From positions 39,327,403 to 39,391,402 of the forward strand of contig JAOWCC010001634.1 of assembly GCA_030867875.1 (NCBI GenBank): 64,000 nt of DNA. Reading direction: 5' to 3'. This stretch comes from Actinernus sp. WN-2022. Taxonomy: Eukaryota; Cnidaria; Anthozoa; Actiniaria; Actinernidae. How positions within the stretch are numbered: the stretch's first letter is position 1; every line of letters begins with the position of its first letter. Positions 21,999 through 34,240 of the stretch are shown here, one piece after another. The position numbers and the translations under genes are program-made. The notes under the pieces were generated by a model that worked only from the letters and a program-made list of their open reading frames with translations, did not search any database and was not told the DNA's origin.

Positions 21999-24344
21999 GT
22001 ACTTTACTTTCTATTTATCCTACTTATTGATTAGTGAGGGATAATACATTGAAATAATAAATAGTACTGCACATGGCATTCACTAATGCATCCAAATGTT
22101 ATACAAATTATTCCTTTTTATGTGTGAATTTATTAGGTAATGCTCTGGCTAAGAATGACAGCATTAACAGCAAAGCGATGGTGTTAATTTTGTATTATTC
22201 TTTCTCGTAATTTTATTGGTTGATACTTATAAATTCATTAGGTAAGTTTTAAAGTTTGATTTATTATTTTTTACTATGATTTTACTTGGCAATATACATG
22301 TACCTTATAGTATTGGCATGCAGATAGAGTTGGCCCTGCACTAGCTGATAAAATCCCTCTTTCTATGAGTATTTACATTGAATATGGATAGATTTTGATT
22401 GTCATGCTTGCTAGATACAAGGCTCTAACTAAGCTGTCTCAACTCCAGCCTTAATATTACTAAAGGTTTGTGGTTGGCTTTCAAAATGGTGATCCAAGAA
22501 CTATTACTATTGGTAGTGCTAGATCCATTCTCTTGGTCTATAGTTGTTGTTTGCCCATGTTTTTATTCTTACTGGTAATTACCTTGTGGTCAGTCTATAC
22601 CATGTACACAGCTGAAAAAAAAAAACGTTAATCAGTATTCTCCTCTCCACACCTCATCCTTAGACAAAATCTTATTTCCTGAGATGTCATATATCCCTTG
22701 ATGGGAAAGGTTTGTACATTCTCCATCCATTCTTGTCTGGTAAGAGTATTACAACCTCAGTATTTTAAAGGCAACATTTACGGAGTTAGCTGTAGATAGA
22801 TTTGGAGTTGATGGGTAATTCTGAATAGTAGGTGGCACTGATAGTGAAGGTTCCAAGCCCTTCCCATACTTGGGCAAATCTTAGTAAAGTAGCAGACACA
22901 ATTTTCTGCAGTCAGCTCTTATCTGCAACCCTGCATGTATGTAATTTAATTTTTTAAATCTAATTAATTAAGCCATTGTAGGCTTTCTATACTACACTTA
23001 AGGGTTTTTAAAGGTACATGTGGGTTTAAACTCTTAAGTTACTTTCATTCTTAGGTTTCAAGTATTTTCACCAAGAAACAATGACTGTGCTCATTAGTAT
23101 CAAAAGTTGCTTTGAAGGGAAGTTAATAGTATGTATAATTTCTCATTAATATTTATATGCATGTCTAGGTATTAAAACCACACCATGATCGTGAGGTACA
23201 TATCTAAGATACAGTAGTTAAAAAATATCTATTTTATGCTTTTTATCAACAAATGTGTTGTTTTAATGAATACAGAAGGCACAGTTTGTGTGTCTAACAG
23301 TGACCCTACCCTGGGTTCTAGAAGCTCAAGGAAATAAAAAACAAAAACAGTAAACCTATAACATGTACCTTCACATTTGAAGTTTCACTAGGATTATAAA
23401 AGGCCAATATACCTATAATTATTTATGGTTCATGTGCAGTTGTTCAAGTCTTTTGTTTCAACTGGCAGGCCACTATTGTTTAACATCTTCCTACCCACCA
23501 AATAAACAAAGGATTTGTAGAACTGCGCATGAACCATAAACTGGTATATAGAATGCTGTGACTTGTATATGAATCATATTGGTTTGAGTCAAACAGTGTC
23601 CTTTGGCAGTATCCCAACCCTCATGTATTACAGGCATCACCACTCAACTACAGACAAGAACAAACTGTTAGAATTATACAGCTTTTTCCCATTAACGATT
23701 AAGGACTGGAATGTATTACTCAATACGTAGTTAATTCCAATAGTTCAGAAAAAAATAAGCTGTTGACGAGAAAATTTCTTCTTCACTGATAATTTACATA
23801 TTTATCATTTCTATTTGTCTTATGCACTTAAACACTCTGCCCAGTCCCAGAAGAGAGATTGACAGAAGTCATCAATGAAAATGTCCCAGAATTCATCAAG
23901 CCCCCCCCCCCCCCTCCCCCCAGAATGAAAATGTCCCAGAATTCATCATCCCCCCCCCCCCCCCCCCCCAATTTTCAGGACTTCCCTATGCCCCTGGTGT
24001 TAGGATAGAAGTGTTACGGTATTCTGTTGTCCTGCTAATTCGTTTACAAGACTAATGGCAGTTTCAGGTATCACATTGTATCAGCCTTTACAAAGTCGAG
24101 TGCGTGCAGCGGGCTGATACAACACCGACGCGAATGTTGTAAACTACTTGTGAAATGAATAGATAACTAAAATCCATTGGCTTTGCATCGCACAAAAGCA
24201 AAATAATGTGATGGAATTTTACAATACACCGTATTTATATTAACTAGAAATGAATGAATGAATACATCTTTTCGGAATGGAATTTAAGTTTCAGTTGTTG
24301 CTGGTGTATATTATTTCATTTTTGTTCTAACTTTAGAGAAACGG
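21999..24344. other. Intergenic region with one hairpin and poly-C tracts
   Basis: No supported gene. At about 23410-23550 an inverted repeat pairs ATTTATGGTTCATGTGCAG with CTGCGCATGAACCATAAAC. At about 23901-23969 two long C-runs are each preceded by AATGTCCCAGAATTCATCA, a local duplication. The remainder is AT-rich and unassigned. Confidence 0.5.
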
Positions 24345-26005
24345 GGGTTATGAATATGATAATTAGTTACAACCACTACTGATTGTATACTCCTCTGATA
24401 CAGCCACTAGTAGTTTGTAATGGGTTTACAGGGGTATGAATATGATGATTAGTTACAACCACTAGTGATTGTATACTCTTCTGATACAGCCACTAGTAGT
24501 TTGTAATGGGTTTACAGGGGTATGAATGTAATGTATACTCTTCTGATACAACCACTAGTAGTTTGTAATGGGTTTACAGGGGTATGAATGTGATGTATAC
24601 TCTTCTGATAGAACCACTAGTAGTTTGTAATGGGTGTACAGGGGTATTCATGTGATGTATACTCTTCTGATACAGCCACTAGTAGTTTGTAATGGTTTAC
24701 AGGGGTATGAATGTGATGTATACTCTTCTGATACAACCACTAGTAGTTTGTAATGGGTGTACAGGGGTATGAATGTGATGTATACTCTTCTGATACAACC
24801 ACTAGTAGTTTGTAATGGGTGTACAGGGGTATGAATGTGATGTATACTCTTCTGATAGAACCACTAGTAGTTTGTAATGGGTGTACAGGGGTATGAATGT
24901 GATGTATACTCTTCTGATACAACCACTAGTAGTTAGTAATGGGTGTACAGGGGTATGCATGTGATGTATACTCTTCTGATAGAACCACTAGTAGTTTGTA
25001 ATGGGTTTACAGGGGTATGCATGTGATGTATACTCTTCTGATACAGCCACTAGTAGTTTGTAATGGTTTACAGGGGTATGAATGTGATGTATACTCTTCT
25101 GATACAACCACTAGTAGTTTGTAATGGTTTACAGGGGTATGAATGTGATGTATACTCTTCTGATAGAACCACTAGTAGTTTGTAATGGGTGTACAGGGGT
25201 ATTCATGTGATGTATACTCTTCTGATAGAACCACTAGTAGTTTGTAATGGGTGTACAGGGGTATGCATGTGATGTATACTCTTCTGATACAGCCACTAGT
25301 AGTTTGTAATGGTTTACAGGGGTATGAATGTGATGTATACTCTTCTGATACAACCACTAGTAGTTTGTAATGGGTGTACAGGGGTATGCATGTGATGTAT
25401 ACTCTTCTGATAGAACCACTAGTAGTTTGTAATGGTTTACAGGGGTATGCATGTGATGTATACTCTTCTGATACAACCACTAGTACTTTGTAATGGTTTA
25501 CAGGGGTATGCATGTGATGTATACTCTTCTGATACAACCACTAGTACTTTGTAATGGTTTACAGGGGTATGAATGTGATGTATACTCTTCTGATACAACC
25601 ACTAGTAGTTTGTAATGGTTTACAGGGGTATGAATGTGATGTATACTCTTCTGATAGAACCACTAGTAGTTTGTAATGGGTGTACAGGGGTATGAATGTG
25701 ATGTATACTCTTCTGATAGAACCACTAGTAGTTTGTAATGGTTTACAGGGGTATGAATGTGATGTATACTCTTCTGATACAACCACTAGTAGTTTGTAAT
25801 GGGTGTACAGGGGTATGCATGTGATGTACATGTATACTCTTCTGATACAACCACTAGTAGTTTGTAATGGTTTACAGGGGTATGAATGTGATGTATACTC
25901 TTCTGATACAACCACTAGTAGTTTGTAATGGTTTACAGGGGTATGAATGTGATGTATACTCTTCTGATACACCCACTAGTAGTTTGTAATGGGTTTACAG
26001 GGGTT
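24345..26005. repeat. Minisatellite, about 26 units of 61-62 bp
   Basis: I count 26 occurrences of the core CTCTTCTGATA (first one CTCCTCTGATA). The unit runs GGGGTATGAATGTGATG, TATACTCTTCTGATACAACC, ACTAGTAGTTTGTAATGGG, TGTACA. Units are 62 bp with GGGTGTACA or GGGTTTACA and 61 bp with GGTTTACA. The first two are about 87 bp, with an extra ATTAGTTACAACCACTA segment. Units vary mainly at GAATG/GCATG/TTCATG and ACAACC/AGAACC/ACAGCC. On the minus strand the unit is open in all three frames, which produces long artefactual reading frames. Confidence 0.95.
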
Positions 26006-26599
26006 TGCACGTGACCTGAACTGCGCATTTGGATAGGCTAGCACCCTCATGAATTATTAATGAATTTTACAATTAGTTTTACATGTTCGCAAACATTTGT
26101 TCACTGATTACTGCTTGCAATGAAATTTACAATCTTATGCCATGTAGTACGATCTAATGTTACGACCTAATTCCAATTTTGTCCAGAATCCTCTCCATAT
26201 TGAGCCTTGTGGATCGTTGATACGTGTCAAGTAGTCGTAGTAACAAACTAATAACAATTAGGGAGGGGAGTTATGGGGGGTGGGGCTTAATTTATTTCTA
26301 CTATGACTAGGGTTTATGGTATTAGATAATAATAACAATAGTTTTATATTTGGTACTTTGATACGCAATGTTGTACATCAGTGATAATCCAATAAGCATA
26401 AAGTTAATAACAGTAACGATAAGAGAAAAACAAATGAACCTAATTGAAGATCAATATATTATGATGTAATTATTTTGTAGGTACAATTATTTGGCAAATA
26501 AAGTTACCGCTTATTTTAAATATGTTTTGATCTTTCATTGCAATTAAACTTGTCAATTAAATTGACAACAAAATTCTACTACTTATCCTAAATTCATTA
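26006..26599. other. Intergenic, unassigned
   Basis: I see no gene or clear repeat boundary here. The first 30 bases include TTTGCACGTGACC, and the rest is AT-rich. Confidence 0.4.
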
Positions 26600-26770
26600 G
26601 TATTTAGCAAGCTTTTTTACTGTTTTCCGTATGGTCTGGTCTGGCACCACGAAACAGAATATTCACAAATTACAATTTATTCAGAACTTTGCAGTACGCA
26701 TCTTAACTGACACCAGAAATTTCGATCACATTTCACCAATTCTTGGATAACTTGGTTGGCTCTCAGTCAG
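26600..26770 (+). pseudogene. LINE reverse-transcriptase fragment
   Basis: One frame reads TKQNIHKLQFIQNFAVRILT then DTRNFDHISPIL, followed after a one-base loss by LGWLSV. This is the LQxxQNxAxRxIT...DHIxPxLxxLxWLxV block that closes the reverse-transcriptase domain of CR1/L2/RTE-type LINEs. The frame is broken, so it is dead. Confidence 0.7.
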
Positions 26771-27035
26771 TGACTGTAATGGGGATTAGAGACTAGGGTA
26801 AAAAAATTCAAAATAATGGTTGTCTATGTTTGCAAGGGAGAAATAATATTAATCGTTTTCTAAAATACAAAAAAAATAACTCAATTAATATTTGTAATAT
26901 TTTTGAGCAAGTTAAGTTCAGAGAGAGTTGTGTGAAGTTGATTATAATTACTGGGAGCAGTTGTGATAGCTGGCCTTTTGCAGGAAACAGTCATGTGCTG
27001 GTATAATACTTTGTGAACAAATGAATTGAGCTTGT

Positions 27036-28280
27036 GACCTGTGGCCATGGGAAAGACATTGCCATGGATGCTGGATGGCAAGCTATCTTTAAAAACGCTG
27101 TGTTACAAAGATCGACAATTGATTGGAAGTGGGAAATAGCATTTACAAACAGGTTTTGCTAAAAACACTACCGATCTCATACAAGTGCCTTTAAATATAT
27201 GAATTAAGATTTGTTTGCCATCTAGTACAACCACGTGATTGCATTCCTACAAAAGGCGATCCATGCATTATATACAAATGATCATGAGCATGAATAGTGA
27301 ATCAATAGACCTGGTCAGCTTGCCTGTTTGTTGTACCATTTCAGATCACCTGACTTTTCCCTTGAGTAATGCATTTTTATTTTTCTGTATCCCAAGAGAA
27401 AATGTACCATTTTCTATAATTGTAAAACAAAGCACTGAATCTTCTGGAGATCTATCACATGGTCTCAAATGGGGTAACAAACAGGCAAGCTGACTACTTC
27501 TATTATCCGGCTTCCCTAGCACAAACCATGTTTGACACAAAAATATGCCAGAACTCCATGAACTACATGTATTCACCTATTCCTAGGTGGCCCGAGTTAA
27601 GGCCACTCAGGGCCTCTTGTTTATTTTTAATTGCCCTCCGTATGACAGGGTTAAATGGTTTTATTCGTCACGAGTTCAGTCATTTCATCCACTTTTCACG
27701 TCAGTAGATTAATATGTAATATCGACTGTTTAGTTTAACATTGACCCGAGGGTATAAAGGCGTTAACATTTTATTAGGTTATCTCAGCCTTATAGGTCAC
27801 TGACTAGTGTTGAAGCCCAATGCTTCATTTGCGGTGATTTATATTTTGTCAGTTCAAAACACACTTCCATTGTCATCGCTGAGAAATATACCAGTGGGCC
27901 TTTTCCAGGAATGCAATCACGTCGTTGTACTTGATGGCGAAAAAAATCTGACTTTATTAATTTCATTTATTTAAAGGCAGCTGTACGAGATCGGTAGTGT
28001 TATACACACATAACCTTTATTTCAACTCCGATTTTAGATAAGCCATAAAACTGAAGGCTTGTTTTGTCGAAGAAAAAAATACAATTTAAATTACAAATGT
28101 GTCAAAATAAATGCAGAAGAAGAACAGGAAAATAGCTAAGTAACAAGATAGTTAATATTATACATATGTACACTATAATGAAATGCTATTTTCCACCTCC
28201 AGTCGATTGTCGACCTTTCTAAAACAGCGTTTGAAGTTTGTTTGCCATCCAGTAAAGCCTTTCCCATGGGGATCACGAGC
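27036..28280. mobile_element. 1.2-kb foldback element
   Basis: The left arm (about 27036-27255: GCCATGGGAAAGACATTGCC, AACGCTGTGTTACAAAGATC, AAACACTACCGATCTCATAC) pairs with right-arm blocks at about 27900-28005 (GAGATCGGTAGTGTT) and 28180-28280 (GTCGACCTTTCTAAAACAGC, GCCTTTCCCATGGGGATC). About 170 bp at 28006-28180 has no left-arm partner and may be a later insertion. The loop holds the MITE at 27312-27491. Confidence 0.65.
27312..27491. mobile_element. 180-bp MITE, TIR GTCAGCTTGCCTGTTTGTT
   Basis: GTCAGCTTGCCTGTTTGTT at the left is mirrored by AACAAACAGGCAAGCTGAC at the right. Internal marks are CACCTGACTTTTCCCTTGAG and TATCCCAAGAGAAAATGTAC. A relative at 47688-48366 is split by an insertion, which makes this copy its reference empty site. 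Confidence 0.85.
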
Positions 28281-28315
28281 TCATTTCATTCGTTATTGAA
28301 GTGATATATATATAT

Positions 28316-28690
28316 GCGACGGCGGAGTTGCGATATAGTCTATGGTCAAATTCTATTTCAGTTACATTGCTGTACAGCAATTTCAGCTCGATCGTCCACT
28401 AGTCCTTTTACAGGAATGCATTCCTGTAAAAGGACTATATATATATCAGCAGTTGATTGCATTCCTGTAAAAGGACTAGTGGACGATCGAGCTGAAATTG
28501 CTGTACAGCAATGTAACTGAAATAGAATTTGACCATAGACTATATCGCAACTCCGCCGTCGCAGTGCACTCTGGGATGGATATCTCAGTTTTACATTGTT
28601 GTTATTGGGCGGCCATCTAGGATTTAACCTGGATCTGAGATATCCATCCCAGAGTGCACTGCGACGGCGGAGTTGCGATATAGTCTATGG
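28316..28690. repeat. Three-armed perfect palindrome
   Basis: Bases 28316-28419 are the exact reverse complement of 28459-28562 (104 bp, no mismatch). The block 28533-28588, which includes the end of that second arm, is the exact reverse complement of 28635-28690 (56 bp). The central arm can therefore pair left or right but not both. The first loop holds another palindrome (AGTCCTTTTACAGGAATG and complement) and TATATATATA. The open frame across it is an artefact of symmetry. Confidence 0.95.
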
Positions 28691-29182
28691 CAGTGTTTGA
28701 TAAGTAAAGAATATAGACCAACCGTCATGCTTTGCGCGCTATGGCGGCCATTTTGTCACAGTTGACAAGTCGGTTTTGTACGAGTTGTCTTCCATCTTTT
28801 GAAAATCATTACCGTCCTGTTGTTTCGTGTGATAGTATCAATTTGAATCTATTTTTGTAAAGTTTCTTTTGTAGTTTTCCTGTTTAGTTTGATAGTTTCA
28901 TGAAGCGGAAATAAACAAAAGGCCGCTAAGCATCACGGTTGGACCATATTCTTTAATTACAGTAAGCTGAGTACTAAATTAAAGGCATAAAACCTCCCCG
29001 TGTAGTAATCCGTAGGCTTTATATTTAAAGGACAGGGTTTTCAGTAATAGCCGGAAGCTATCACCTACGATAGATATGTGGTTCACTGCTTTTTCTAATA
29101 TACGTAGGAGTCTTTCAACTCGGTGACTGAGTGTTACCACATAGTACGAGTATATTCTCCGCCTAGGCACCCCTCGGGCATA

Positions 29183-29489
29183 AGGAAAGTTCATTTAATA
29201 TAACGAGGGGAGGGGTATGAAGATATTGAGGGGGAGGAGGGCGTTCTTAATTGTTTGGGTAGTTATAAAATACTGTAGTATTGGGACCGACACTAAGAAC
29301 GGCTGCATAGGAGGCTAAAAATACTAAGGCGGCTCTTGAAAAAGACTGGAGTTACAAGGGGGCTTGGGAAATTTTCGCTTGGAGTTTTCACTGCTACAAG
29401 AAGGGGGCTACATTTTACGCTCCCACTGAGCTGAATTTCAATATCTTCAACCCCCATCTCTCCCCCTCGTCATATTAAATTAACTTTCC
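29183..29489. mobile_element. Foldback MITE with G/C-rich arms
   Basis: GGAAAGTTCATTTAATATAA with CGAGGGGAGGGG and GAAGATATTGA pair with TCAATATCTTC, CCCCCTCG and TTAAATTAACTTTCC. The element is about 307 bp with 45-50-bp arms. No open frame. Confidence 0.75.
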
Positions 29490-31836
29490 CTAACCCCCTC
29501 CCCTCGCTTCGGTAAATGTGGCTCTATACCTACAACAGCCGTTTCGTGTTCCAGTCACCTTGATCGTTAGGAATAGCATTAGCGTTCTACAGTTACAATT
29601 GTATTTTACCCTTTGGAGTAGGTGTGGAATGTACACTATATGAACTCTCTACGACCCTGCGCGTATTGTCTCGGTTGTGTTGTGGCATAATCTGAGTCCG
29701 ACTGACAAACAACCGATAAAGGCGAAATCAACTCTCCTTAATCACTGATATCATTGACAATTTGGCGAACATCATCAATACATAACTTGATTTAGAATTC
29801 GTTTATCTTAAATTTGGTTCGACGTATAATTGAATTGGATGATAAGTTCTCTGAGGCGAAGTGAAATTGAGGTAAGGTGGTGAAACACTTAAGTGTTAAT
29901 GGTTTTCTAGACCTAAATGGAACATGCTTCAGTTTTGTACTTGAGTTTTGGCAGTTGTCAAGTGAAATGATTTTTAATAGCCATTAGATAATTTTACAAA
30001 GTTTCAATTGATGACCGTGTTACAACTAATTCCAAAAGGTACTTTAATTTGGACATTTCTTGCCATTTGTGGGTGCTGTTTTTGATGAAGTTTCTATTGA
30101 GATTTTTACAGAAGTAGTACCGCTTTCCGCCGGCACTCCGAAAAACTGTCCGCGTGTGAACAGGCTGAAGCGAGCGGTACAAAATCATAACCGCTACAAA
30201 GTACATCACTTTCAAGAGTGGAGCGGTGCAATATCGTTCCAGCCAAAAATCGCGCCGCAAAAGCGGTTTATATGTGAACAGGAGGACTATCCGTTAAAAG
30301 TGTTTCCTAAATGTTTCCACATTTGCATGCGCGCCAAACATAAGCCGTCCACAACATATGTTTCTCGTTTTCTCACCGAAGCAACACTAAAAACCAGAAA
30401 TATTTCCGCAATAATGGTGCCATTTAAACGAAAGGAAGCTAGCCACAGCTTTACCGAAGCCGAGAAGTTCACAAAGATGTGCTTTTTATACGAGGGCTAA
30501 TTAAGCTCCGGCTTCAGTTAGTCGCGAACTTTGGAACTAATTGGGCTTCGGGGACCATGAGTTTCGTAGTATATTTTAATGTATTGTTGCACGGTTATCA
30601 TGTAAAACAGTTTTTAATTATTGATATTTTTATTATTGTATTGAGGATACTGAATATATGTCCGTGGGTAAATAAAGCTTATGTATGTATGTATGTAACT
30701 TCAGTTTTGACACATTTATACGACTTCCTCTCCGCCGGTTTAAATGGCCCCGATATTTCCTCGTTGTCCCAGGGCTTTAGATTCGTACAGCAAAATTTAT
30801 ACGGCAAATAATAACCAAGGGAAGGGTAATTCAGTTTGTCTACCTAACTCAGTCACCTTACCGTTCGAACTCTTTAGTTCTAGAGCTAATTAATTATCAA
30901 ACTACACTGATATGTCTGTTAACAAGCAATTAAGTATCACCTAAAATGCAATTAGATTTTAAGGTAATATAAGCCAGTTGTCGAAGCCTAACAGAGATGG
31001 ATGGCGGACTGATAATGAATGAATTTTCTCCTTGCAAGCTCTTCTTTGTTCGCTTGTTTATTATCGCTGCTGTTGCTGTGTTTTTAGATTTTCAAATGAA
31101 TACGTACTAGCTCGTTCTCATTTTTGTATATACACATAATATATCATTAGACTTGTTACAAATTGCTATTGTAATTTTATAGAATAGTTTTTAAACATAT
31201 ATATATATATACTTCTTCGTCCGTCGAAATATCGGCAAAGGAATAACTTGTTTAATCGGCAAAGTTTTAACTTGTTTAATTCCAGTTTATTGTTTTATGT
31301 CAAAATCCTCTGGAATCTATATGAGTTAAAGGATGTCATATGGATACACCCGTTTTCAAAAACATTGCACTGCAAATATATATATATACCTTTTGTATTC
31401 TTGTCAAATTTGACAGCTATATATATAAATCAAAAGCAATATATATATACACCCGATCAAAAAAAAGATGACACTCCAGAATATATATATCCCCATATGT
31501 GTCTTTGTTGTTACATGGGAAAGCAATACCATAGGGATCGGTACGAGTACAATGCGCAAACAATCGCTTCGTTTAGTGCCTAAATGCCTACCAATCTTTC
31601 TTAGCGCCAGTGGGTTTGAAGTTTACAAATATTAGAAATAAAGGAAAGTTTAAGTTTTTATAGCGCAGTATTTTTTCACATTGTTTGATCTTCTCTTGGG
31701 GCTTTAAACAAATTTAATTAAGTACCAGTTTTTAGAAAAGAATTGCGATGCCAAATCATTAGGGGGTTTAGTCACGTGCTCGGAACGCTTGAAAAGCATA
31801 AAAAAAACCATAGTACACTTACATTAATTCAGTTAA
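29490..31836. other. Intergenic region with MITE and LINE-tail remnants
   Basis: No supported gene. At about 30110-30260, GCGTGTGAACAGG and TATGTGAACAGGAG boxes with CCGCT-rich arms suggest a degraded foldback. At 30484-30530 TATACGAGGGCTAATTAA matches a repeat at 49.3 kb. At about 30560-30705 a T-rich tract ends AATAAAGCTTATGTATGTAT, like a LINE 3' end with a microsatellite tail. (TA)n runs lie near 31195, 31376 and 31438. Confidence 0.45.
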
Positions 31837-32564
31837 AGGGATACCCGAGTGAAAAACACATTGGGGCTCAAAAGAATCTTCAACATGTTCTTTGTTCAGA
31901 AAATGTATTAAAATTTGATCAAAGGTTTTTAGTATTAAGAACGAGCACCTCAAAGTTGGCCCCACGAAGACATGGGCGCCGCCATCTTTGTTTGCATTTA
32001 CGGAAGTGACGTCACTTCGTCCCACCAGCGTTCTCACTCTCTCACTTATTAGGTGTTTTTAGGATGATAAACGCCTTAACTGTACCTCACATACATTGTA
32101 GTTCTTATACTTATTCAGAAGTCACTCGAGTCTTTTAAGCCATGTTGTTTTGCTGTTATTAAATGGCAGTTACGAGACCTTGTTGTTCGTCTGATAATTT
32201 CTCGCCTTCCCAATGCTTTTCTTCCTCCTCCCAGTCTTCTGAACTTTTCTCATAATGTCGTCTTCATCATAATTCCGGTTTCTGTAAGAATTACTCTGCA
32301 ATCTCGATGAAAATATATCCACTTTAATTCCGAGCGTGTGAAAATCATACAAAGACAAGTAGCCGCGATACGCTGGTGGGACGAAGTGACGTCACTTCCG
32401 TAAATGCAAACAAAGATGGCGGCGCCCATGTCTTCGCGGGGCCAACTTTGAGGTGCTCGTTCTTAATACTAAAAACGTTTGATCAAATTTTAATACATTT
32501 TCTGAACAAAGAACATGTTGAAGATTCTTTTGAGCCCCAATGTGTTTTTCACTCGGGTATCCCT
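31837..32564. mobile_element. 728-bp MITE with two 194-bp arms, TTAA target
   Basis: AGGGATACCCGAGTGAAAAA at the left and its complement at the right start arms of about 194 bp (31837-32030 and 32371-32564) with only a few mismatches. TTAA abuts both ends (31833-31836, 32565-32568). The inner edge of each arm carries GAAGTGACGTCACTTC. A 340-bp centre has no recognisable transposase. Reading frames inside each arm mirror one another and are not genes. Confidence 0.9.
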
Positions 32565-32568
32565 TTAA

Positions 32569-33654
32569 CCATTTTTATTAGCTTCAACTGAACATAATTC
32601 GACCTAAACAAAACGCGGCCGCCAATCTCGTCAAGTGCAGGAATTACCGTGCAGATAAAAATTGAAACATTTGCTCATCTTATGGGTCCACAAAATATTA
32701 GCAGACTTCGAAACATTACTGTTTGATAATAAAAATAAATTTCTACAGTAGTTTATTCAGTAGAGCACGCGCGGTTGTGTATCGAAATTTCTACCATTAA
32801 AAAAAAAGTAATGTTGAAATGTTTGCCTTCCTTCGCTTCAGTTAACGCTAGCGTTACGTGAAGACCCTTTGAACGGCTACGAAGAAGACAGGAGTGGAAT
32901 TAGAAATTTGAAAATCTTTATCAAATTAGAACAAAATACTAAACCTAAAGCCATGAAATTGTAAAGGATTTTGTTTTTTATAACATTTTATCAGTAGTAG
33001 TGCCTCGTCTTTAAGAAGTAAAATGCTGCTGCGCTACGGTGTTGCTGCAGGAAAATGATCAACTAGAAGGAAAATATAGGGGATTTCGGCAAAACAAAAT
33101 TATTTAAAAACTTAGATCGAAATTGAATCAATGTTCTTCTCCTTACTTTGCTGAAAAATTTCCATTTTAAAGTAACGAAATCGGTTGGATAGAACGTGAT
33201 CGAGAGAGTAGTTTTTGAACATCCAAATAATTTATTTTTTCTCGAAAAATCTGAACATAATGTTGGATCAGTTCTCTTTTATAAAGTACTGAATTGTAGA
33301 ACTTGAGGCTGAAGTGAAATCGATCATCGCTCACCGGTCTGACCGGTTAAAGTGCCTATCACCCTTTTGCAATTTTGATAGCTTATGAACCTCCGAAAAG
33401 TTTTGAATACTTCTGTGAAGAAAGTTTTGGTTTAAAGTGAATACTTTATGTTCTACGCTTGTTTGAAATCGTATAAATGTGACCTTTCCTGACCCATGAC
33501 CACGTAAGTAAAAGCCTGGGTCGAATCAGTGCTGGTATAATTATCTACTTCGAAAGTCGGGGAAAAATTGAGACCGTTTCAGGATGACAGTATTATTTTA
33601 GCTACAGCATCCGTTCTTATCCAATGTCAAAAAAGAAACTGCAAAAAGAAACAC
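32569..33654. other. Intergenic, mostly unassigned
   Basis: I see no gene. A lone TTAAAGTGCCTATCACCC at about 33348 looks like one end of a TTAAAGTG-type MITE whose other end I could not find. Confidence 0.4.
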
Positions 33655-33795
33655 ATGTAAACAGAACAAAAAAACAAGGGGGGAAACAAGAAAAAACAAA
33701 ACAAGAAAAAAAAAGATACGATTCCGATACTGAGACTTGAACTCGGGGCTTCGAACTGGAAAGCAAGAGCGTTAACCATTAGACCACAGTGGCTC
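33655..33795 (-). mobile_element. tRNA-like SINE, minus strand
   Basis: Read on the minus strand, GCCACTGTGGTCTAATGG gives an A box and GCCCCGAGTTCAAGTCTC a degenerate B box, followed by an impure oligo-T tract complementary to the A-rich stretch at 33655-33717. I could not pair an anticodon stem or acceptor stem, so it is not a functional tRNA. Confidence 0.6.
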
Positions 33796-34030
33796 TTTGT
33801 TACCAAATACAAAGGGCGCGTTCACGGCTAATTACCGTTCTTTATGTAAAAGGTGCGAACTGAACAAAGGCTATAAATCCATATGTGGATATGTCTAGGA
33901 CAACGTTAACGGCAACGACTGTATATATATATATATATTAGTATCTTTTACTTTAATTTTAATTATTTGTTAGGTGGCAACGAGTTTCAGCTGTCAAGTG
34001 TTACCCTAATTGATAAAGTTATTATATTAT

Positions 34031-34240
34031 TATACGTAAAACCGTATGAGCGAACCGCGATAACTTATTATCAATTGAAATTCGTATACGCGAAATCGTA
34101 TGAGCAATCCGCGCTAAGTAATTACTGATCAACTGAAGGATCGTATACGTAAAACCGTATGAGCGAATCGCGCTAAGTTATCAACAGAGGGATCTTATAC
34201 GCAAAACCATATGAACGAACCGCGCTAAGTTATCAGTCCA
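34031..34240. repeat. Four-unit tandem repeat
   Basis: Units of about 50-60 bp begin TATACG(T/C)(A/G)AAA and contain CGTATGAGCGAACCGCG and CTAAGTTAT. They start near 34031, 34085, 34145 and 34197. The units differ by small indels. Confidence 0.75.

Noticed and set aside
24740..25972. Long minus-strand open frames of 60-137 residues in the minisatellite
   Set aside because: They are produced by a 61/62-bp repeat with no stop in any minus-strand frame. There is no unique sequence or splice context.
24345..26005. CRISPR-like array
   Set aside because: Units are contiguous with no unique spacers, and the DNA is eukaryotic.
28314..28520. 68-residue open frame
   Set aside because: It is a consequence of the perfect palindrome, with mirrored codons at both ends.
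30060..30500. 146-residue open frame
   Set aside because: Composition and GTGTGAACAGG boxes indicate foldback repeat sequence. No domain, and no splice sites fit.
31819..32591. Two similar open frames on opposite strands
   Set aside because: They are the same sequence read from the two arms of one MITE.
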